A DNA stretch of 64,000 nt, taken from assembly GCA_031408575.1 (NCBI GenBank), contig JANNWS010000075.1:1-64000 (forward strand), in the 5' to 3' direction. This document shows, one piece after another, positions 59,485-64,000 of the stretch. Under the pieces are notes generated by a model. The model saw only the letters and a program-made list of their open reading frames with translations, made no database searches and had not been told where the DNA came from. Origin of the DNA: Aliitabrizicola sp031408575 (GTDB taxonomy: Bacteria > Pseudomonadota > Alphaproteobacteria > Rhodobacterales > Rhodobacteraceae). Numbering within the stretch: the stretch's first letter is position 1; every line of letters begins with the position of its first letter. The translations under genes were made by a program, and so were the position numbers.

Positions 59485-60522
59485 TTACCCGGCCAGCGCC
59501 AGTCGGATGGCATCCACGTCGATGTCGTCATGCTCGGCGATCACCACCAGCCGACCGCGTCGCACCTCGTCCCCACCCCAGGGCCGGTCATATTGAACCC
59601 GCACCCGCGCACCCACCGCCTGCACCAGCAGGCGCATCGGCTTGCCCGTCACGGCGGCATAGCCCTTTACCCGCAGGATGCGCCCGGCCAGCGCCAGCGC
59701 TTCGATCCGCGCGGCCAGCACCTGCGGATCAGCCTGCTCGGCAATCTCGATCACGACCGAGTCGAAATCCTCATGGTCATGCTCGTCCGCGCCATCATGA
59801 TGCGACGGGCGCGCGGCAATATCATCCTCCGCTGCCGCCCCAAGGCCAAGGATCACGCGCGGATCGACGACCCCTTCCAGCACCTCGATCACCGGCAGGC
59901 TGCGCGGCGCCTCGGCGGCGATCACGCGGCGCGCCTCGGCCAAGCCCGCCGCCCCCGCCAGATCGGATTTCGTCAGCAGGACAAGGTCCGCACAGGCGAT
60001 CTGATCCTCGAACACCTCGCTGAGCGGCGTTTCGTGATCGACGCTTTCATCCGCCGCCCGCTGCGCTGCAATCCGGGCGAGATCCGGCGCAAACCGCCCC
60101 GCCGCCACCGCTTCGGCATCCGCCACCGCAATCACCCCATCCACCGTGATGCGCGAGCGGATGTCGGGCCAGTCGAACGCCTTCAGAAGCGGCTTGGGCA
60201 GGGCAAGCCCTGACGTCTCGATCAGGATATGATCGGGGCGCGGGTTCAGCGCCATCAGCGCGTTGATCGTTGGAATGAAATCATCCGCCACCGTGCAGCA
60301 GATGCAGCCGTTTGCCAGCTCCACGATGTTTTCCACCGGGCAATCGGGCAGCGCACAGGATCGCAGGATTTCCCCGTCCACGCCCACATCGCCGAACTCG
60401 TTCACGATCACGGCGAGCCGCTTGCCTTGCGGGTTTTGCAGCAGATGCCGCACCAGCGTGGTCTTGCCCGCCCCCAGAAACCCCGTGATCACCGTCACGG
60501 GAACTTTCACCAATTCCGTCAT
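59485..60522 (-). CDS. cobW: CobW-type GTP-dependent metallochaperone
   Basis: A 345-residue G3E GTPase. It has Walker A VITGFLGAGKTTLVRHLLQN, VIVNEFGDVGVDGEIL, the metal-binding CxCC motif NGCICCTVADDF, ILIETSGLALPKPLLKAF and the guanine-specificity LLTKSDLAGA. A His/Asp-rich linker (PSHHDGADEHDHEDF) precedes the C-terminal CobW_C domain. CobW is proposed to supply Co(II) to the CobNST chelatase, and cobN follows directly. Confidence 0.95.
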   Translation of the reverse strand: MTELVKVPVTVITGFLGAGKTTLVRHLLQNPQGKRLAVIVNEFGDVGVDGEILRSCALPDCPVENIVELANGCICCTVADDFIPTINALMALNPRPDHILIETSGLALPKPLLKAFDWPDIRSRITVDGVIAVADAEAVAAGRFAPDLARIAAQRAADESVDHETPLSEVFEDQIACADLVLLTKSDLAGAAGLAEARRVIAAEAPRSLPVIEVLEGVVDPRVILGLGAAAEDDIAARPSHHDGADEHDHEDFDSVVIEIAEQADPQVLAARIEALALAGRILRVKGYAAVTGKPMRLLVQAVGARVRVQYDRPWGGDEVRRGRLVVIAEHDDIDVDAIRLALAG

Positions 60523-60523
60523 C

Positions 60524-60922
60524 TCAACCCTCCAAAGGCGGTATGCGCGCGATACAGTTCTTGCGGAAATGGTCGGGCCGCTCGCGCCACGGCACCAGCC
60601 CGTCGGCTGATGCTGCATAGCGCGCGGCCCCGTCGATCAGCACATCGACCATTCCCGCATCCAGATTGCCGTAGATATACGTCCACCGCCCCGTCCCCCG
60701 CAGCGCCACCGTACAGCCGCGCGTGCAGTTCGACAGGCATTCCACCGGCACAATGCGCAGGCTTTCCGGCACTTGAGCCGTCTGCAACGCGGCCAGAAGA
60801 ACGGCCCCGGCGCGGGGTGCGTCCTCGGCCTCGGGTGTCAGTGAATAGGACGGCAATGCACTGCGGCAGGTCATGCAGACCAGCAACTCGACCGTGCGAA
60901 CCGGCGTGCTCGCGCCGTCCAT
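60524..60922 (-). CDS. DUF1636 family metal-binding protein (first gene of the cob operon)
   Basis: A 132-residue protein. After MDGASTPVRTVELLVCMTCR come CLSNCTRGCTVALRG, then YIYGNLDAGMVDVLIDGAAR and RKNCIARIPPLEG. The cysteine layout is that of thioredoxin-fold [2Fe-2S] proteins. It stands between the cobalamin riboswitch and cobW, one base before the cobW ATG. The likely start is ATG 60922; a GTG sits one codon earlier. With the similar gene at 47558, DUF1636 members both open and close the cob operon. Confidence 0.8.
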   Translation of the reverse strand: MDGASTPVRTVELLVCMTCRSALPSYSLTPEAEDAPRAGAVLLAALQTAQVPESLRIVPVECLSNCTRGCTVALRGTGRWTYIYGNLDAGMVDVLIDGAARYAASADGLVPWRERPDHFRKNCIARIPPLEG

Positions 60923-61057
60923 CACGGTCTCACACGGCAAAGGAAATCCTGACAAGGCAAATCGCGCATCATCGTCCCGGCATAGGGGAACGGGGGAAGG
61001 ATGGCGGGGGGCAGCATACCCGTCCGTCACCAGAACACCCCGTCCGGTTCAGTCACT

Positions 61058-61240
61058 CAGGCGCTGGCAGGTCTCCCGGCTTGCGGATTTCGGGGTGGTA
61101 TGCCCCAACGGTCGCCCCGCCTTCCCAGCCGACATCGGCCAGTGGCAACGGGCGACCTCTCCGGTCACGGTCGCGGGGGCGGCTGCGCTTCGGGGCCGTC
61201 CCCTAGCGCATTCCCTTTTCACCTGTCATAGACAGGAACC
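61058..61240 (-). promoter_or_regulatory. Cobalamin riboswitch upstream of the main cob operon
   Basis: On the minus strand the elements read, in order, GGTTCCTGTC, AGGTGAAAAGGGAA, CCCGCGACCGTGACCGG, GCCACTGGCC, CTGGGAAGGC and the B12 box GCAAGCCGGGAGACCTGCC. This is the complete consensus of the cobalamin riboswitch. It is 136 bases upstream of the first gene, DUF1636, and faces away from cobO, so it controls the long minus-strand operon. Outer limits are approximate. Confidence 0.93.
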
Positions 61241-61288
61241 AACCCCCAACCCGTGCGCCAAGCCAGCCGCCCTGTCAAGAGACGCGAC

Positions 61289-61897
61289 ATGCAAGATGAC
61301 GAAGCCCGCCACGCCGCAAAGATGGCCAACATCAAGGCCGCCCGCGACCGGATGATGGAAACCAAGACCGGCGAAAAAGGTCTGGTCATCGTTCATACCG
61401 GCCCCGGCAAGGGCAAATCCTCGTCCGGCTTCGGCATGATCCTGCGCTGCATCGGTCACGGCATGCCCTGTGCTGTGGTGCAGTTCATCAAGGGTGCATG
61501 GTCCACCGGCGAGCGCACGATGCTGGAAACCCGCTTCAGGGACGATTGCCGGTTCTACGTTGCAGGCCAGGGCTTCACCTGGGAAACTCAGGATCTGGCG
61601 CGCGACAAGGCCGCCGCCGCGGACGGCTGGGAAACCGCGAAACGCTATATCCGTGACCCGGACATCCGGTTTGTGCTGCTGGACGAGATCAACATAGCAT
61701 TGCGGTATGACTACCTCGACATCACCGAAGTCGTGGCCTTCCTGCGCGACGAAAAACCCGCCATGACCCACGTCTGCCTGACCGGGCGCAACGTCAAGCC
61801 AGAGTTGATCGAGATTGCTGATCTCGTCACCGAAATGGCCGTCGTCAAACACCCGTTCAAAGCCGGCATCAAGGCGCAGGCGGGCGTGGAGTTCTGA
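61289..61897 (+). CDS. cobO: Cob(I)yrinic acid a,c-diamide adenosyltransferase
   Basis: A 202-residue BtuR/CobO/CobA-type adenosyltransferase that adds the upper ligand to corrinoids. It contains GLVIVHTGPGKGKSSSGFGM (P-loop), CAVVQFIKGAWSTGER, VLLDEINIALRYDYLD and HVCLTGRNVKPELIEIADLV. ATG 61289 is chosen; the longer frame's first 12 residues are not family-like. It runs divergently from the riboswitch operon and in the same direction as cobQ, 73 bases upstream of it. Confidence 0.95.
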   Translation: MQDDEARHAAKMANIKAARDRMMETKTGEKGLVIVHTGPGKGKSSSGFGMILRCIGHGMPCAVVQFIKGAWSTGERTMLETRFRDDCRFYVAGQGFTWETQDLARDKAAAADGWETAKRYIRDPDIRFVLLDEINIALRYDYLDITEVVAFLRDEKPAMTHVCLTGRNVKPELIEIADLVTEMAVVKHPFKAGIKAQAGVEF

Positions 61898-61970
61898 GCA
61901 TGCCCGCGTCCCGCTCCCGGCTTTCATTCTGGGAGAAATATCCCCGCCGGAGGCATCCGAAAGTCCTGCC

Positions 61971-63422
61971 ATGCGCGCCCTGATGATTCAGGGCGCAGGC
62001 TCCAACGTCGGCAAGTCGCTGCTTGTGGCGGGCCTCTGCCGGGCGTTGACGTTGCGCGGGCTGGCCGTCCGCCCGTTCAAGCCGCAGAACATGTCGAACA
62101 ACGCCGCCGTCACCATCGACGGTGGCGAGATCGGGCGCGCTCAGGCGCTGCAGGCGCTGGCCTGCGGTGTCGATCCGCATACCGATATGAACCCGGTCCT
62201 GCTGAAGCCCGAATCTGATACCGGATCGCAGATCATCGTGCAGGGCAAACGCTGGGGCAGTGCGAAAGCCCGCGACTATGCCGTGATCAAGCCGCAACTG
62301 ATGGCCCCCGTGCTGGAAAGTTTTCATCGACTGGCCGCAACCTGCGATCTTGTGCTGGTCGAAGGCGCAGGCTCGCCCGCCGAGGTGAACCTGCGGGCCA
62401 ATGATATTGCCAACATGGGCTTTGCCCGCGCCACTGACACCCCGGTCATCCTTGTGGGCGACATCGACCGGGGCGGCGTGATCGCCCAGATGGTCGGCAC
62501 GCAGGCGGTTCTCGACGCGGGCGATCAGGCGATGATCAAGGGCTTCCTGATCAACAAGTTCCGGGGCGATGTGCGGCTTTTCGACGATGGCTACGAGTTG
62601 ATCCGGAAGCGCACCGGCTGGACCGGACTTGGTGTGATCCCGTGGTTTGCGGGCGCGCACCGCCTGCCCGCTGAAGACGCCCTCGACATAGCCGATACTC
62701 GCCATAAGAGCGGCCTGAAAATTGTCTGCCTGCAATTCTCGCGCATTGCCAATTTCGACGATCTCGACCCGCTTTCCGCCGAACCCGGCGTGTCGCTGAC
62801 CATGCTACGGGCGGGCGAGGTGCTGCCGGGCGACGCTGACCTTGTGATCCTGCCCGGATCGAAATCGACGCGCGGCGATCTTGCCTTTCTGCGCGCGCAG
62901 GGCTGGGATACCGACCTTGCCGCACATGTCCGGCGCGGTGGTCATGTGCTGGGCCTGTGCGGTGGCTATCAGATGCTGGGGTCCGTGATCCGCGATCCCG
63001 ACGGGCTGGAAGGCCCGGTGGGCGAAACGCCGGGCCTCGGTCTGCTGGACCTTGTGACCATCATGTCGCCCGACAAACGGCTAAGCCGTGTCACTGGCAC
63101 GCATGCAGCCACCGGGGCGGCACTTTGCGGGTACGAGATTCATCTGGGCCGCAGCGAGGGCCCGGCCCGAACCCGCCCCTTTGCCCATATCGACGGCGCG
63201 CCAGAGGGGGCGGTTTCGGTGGAGGGGCGGGTGATGGGAACGTACCTGCACGGTCTTTTCAGCGAAGACCGGTTCCGTGCGCAGTTTCTGGCCGCATTGG
63301 GCGCATCGCCTTCGGGCTTTGGCTATGCCGCGTCAGTCGATGCGACGCTGAATGCGTTGGCCGCCCATCTTGAAGCATCTGTAGAGATAGACGCGCTGCT
63401 GGCCCTTGCCGCAGCGCGCTGA
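61971..63422 (+). CDS. cobQ: Cobyric acid synthase
   Basis: A 483-residue glutamine amidotransferase that amidates the four remaining side chains of adenosylcobyrinic acid a,c-diamide. The N-terminal domain has ALMIQGAGSNVGKSLLVAGL, FKPQNMSNNAAVT and LVEGAGSPAEVNLRANDIAN; the C-terminal glutaminase has LVILPGSKSTRGDLAFL, the catalytic cysteine in LGLCGGYQMLGS and the histidine in GTYLHGLFSEDRF. The ATG at 61971 starts directly at the family pattern. Confidence 0.95.
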   Translation: MRALMIQGAGSNVGKSLLVAGLCRALTLRGLAVRPFKPQNMSNNAAVTIDGGEIGRAQALQALACGVDPHTDMNPVLLKPESDTGSQIIVQGKRWGSAKARDYAVIKPQLMAPVLESFHRLAATCDLVLVEGAGSPAEVNLRANDIANMGFARATDTPVILVGDIDRGGVIAQMVGTQAVLDAGDQAMIKGFLINKFRGDVRLFDDGYELIRKRTGWTGLGVIPWFAGAHRLPAEDALDIADTRHKSGLKIVCLQFSRIANFDDLDPLSAEPGVSLTMLRAGEVLPGDADLVILPGSKSTRGDLAFLRAQGWDTDLAAHVRRGGHVLGLCGGYQMLGSVIRDPDGLEGPVGETPGLGLLDLVTIMSPDKRLSRVTGTHAATGAALCGYEIHLGRSEGPARTRPFAHIDGAPEGAVSVEGRVMGTYLHGLFSEDRFRAQFLAALGASPSGFGYAASVDATLNALAAHLEASVEIDALLALAAAR

Positions 63423-63428
63423 TGGCAG

Positions 63429-63794
63429 TCAGTTCACCGCGCGTGTTGCGGGCTTGGGTGTCGTGGGTGCGGGGCGAAAGGCAGAAATGCGCGGGCGCAG
63501 GACGGTCGGTGTGACCGGCCCGGACAGACTCGGGGCCGGAGATTTTTGCGGAATGGCATGGCGGTCTGTTGGCTGTGAATCGGGCCGGGCGAACCCCGCG
63601 ACGATGCCGATCACGGCACCCGCCACGGCGACGGCCAGAGAATAGGCAAACCACGCCTGCAACGCCTGCCCGTCACTCTCGGCACCGCTGGTGGAAAGGC
63701 CCACCACAAGGCCGATTGCGACCCCCGCTGCACCCAGCTTGAATACCAGAAACCCTGCCGTGTCGGCCCCAAGTGCCAGAGTAGGTCTTGTCAT
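63429..63794 (-). CDS. Small membrane protein of unknown function
   Basis: A 121-residue protein with two membrane spans (FLVFKLGAAGVAIGLVVGLS and WFAYSLAVAVAGAVIGIVAG) and a polar, Pro/Thr-rich C-terminal tail of about 45 residues (SPAPSLSGPVTPTVLRPR). ATG 63794 follows AAAGGTGCGAAG. It is convergent with cobQ, six bases from its end, and not evidently linked to cobalamin synthesis. I do not recognise a family. Confidence 0.6.
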   Translation of the reverse strand: MTRPTLALGADTAGFLVFKLGAAGVAIGLVVGLSTSGAESDGQALQAWFAYSLAVAVAGAVIGIVAGFARPDSQPTDRHAIPQKSPAPSLSGPVTPTVLRPRISAFRPAPTTPKPATRAVN

Positions 63795-64000
63795 CTTCGC
63801 ACCTTTCTGATGCCCCGGCCACTTGACCGGATACACATGAGTATTTCGGTCGATCGGTACAATTTTAAGGCGAGTTAAGCGCCATCGCATGACTCTTTAA
63901 AGACGAAAAGTGCGACGGGGACCTGGGGCAGATATGCATTCATTGTCGGTTGAGGCGACATTCAGCATTGGAAGAATCGGTTGAAATGGAAATATTATAT
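63795..64000. other. Right edge of the window, no complete gene
   Basis: The last 206 bases are the upstream region of the small membrane protein and become AT-rich toward the edge. An ATG at about 63987 opens a frame (MEILY) that runs off the window and may be a gene start; nothing more can be said. Confidence 0.3.

Noticed and set aside
1..64000. CRISPR arrays, prophage genes or rRNA operons
   Set aside because: No regularly spaced repeats, phage structural genes or rRNA sequence were seen anywhere in the window.

Overview
The window is high-GC chromosomal DNA from an alphaproteobacterium, most likely a member of the Rhodobacterales (Rhodobacter/Paracoccus/Roseobacter relatives). The reasons are the VPLPA-type C-terminal sorting signal, the aerobic (cob-type) cobalamin gene set, a CuyA-type cysteate sulfo-lyase, and a degenerate IS5-family element of a kind common in this group. 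The genus cannot be named from the sequence alone.

Layout. (1) 1-3.2 kb: end of an HU-like gene, tRNA-Val(CAC), a secreted VPLPA-CTERM protein, an orphan NeuB-type sialic/nonulosonic acid synthase, and an IS5 remnant that keeps both ends but has lost its catalytic core. (2) 3.4-18 kb: a carbon-catabolic island. It holds a four-gene CUT1-type ABC importer, a fused alpha/beta TPP-dependent 2-oxo-acid/acetoin-type dehydrogenase E1, a free lipoyl domain and an alpha/beta hydrolase (together resembling a split AcoC), a SorC regulator, a PfkB kinase, an AldA-like aldehyde dehydrogenase, and the PdxA2/DUF1537-kinase pair of four-carbon acid-sugar catabolism. (3) 18-25 kb: a tight seven-gene sulfonate operon (cuyA, a 47-codon ORF, Asp/Glu-racemase homologue, TauABC-like importer, HpsN/HisD-like dehydrogenase) divergent from a LysR regulator. 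The genes fit import of an amino-alcohol sulfonate, oxidation to cysteate, racemisation and desulfonation. (4) 25-34 kb: a PHA-depolymerase-like esterase with a ribbon-helix-helix regulator. Next comes a compact cluster of metzincin protease, trypsin-like protease, propeller-like peptidoglycan-binding protein, di-heme c-type lipoprotein and cytochrome P450, with an Rrf2 regulator upstream. (5) 34-43 kb: an inositol-type (iol) cluster with a LacI regulator and a perfect 16-bp operator. (6) 43-45 kb: a HlyD/FUSC efflux pair. (7) 45-64 kb: most of the aerobic cobalamin pathway (cobF, cbtAB, cobA, B, M, E, L, K, J, I, H, G, N, W, O, Q) with two cobalamin riboswitches and two DUF1636 genes.

Three otherwise well-preserved genes carry a single in-frame stop codon: the di-heme cytochrome (TAG), an IolE-like isomerase (TGA) and an IolC-like kinase (TAG). 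The two iol stops would block inositol breakdown at two steps if they are real. The B12 genes, the sulfonate operon and the ABC/dehydrogenase island look intact. Coordinates of starts were chosen from ribosome-binding sites and family length; repeats and operators were found by eye, and no similarity search was run.
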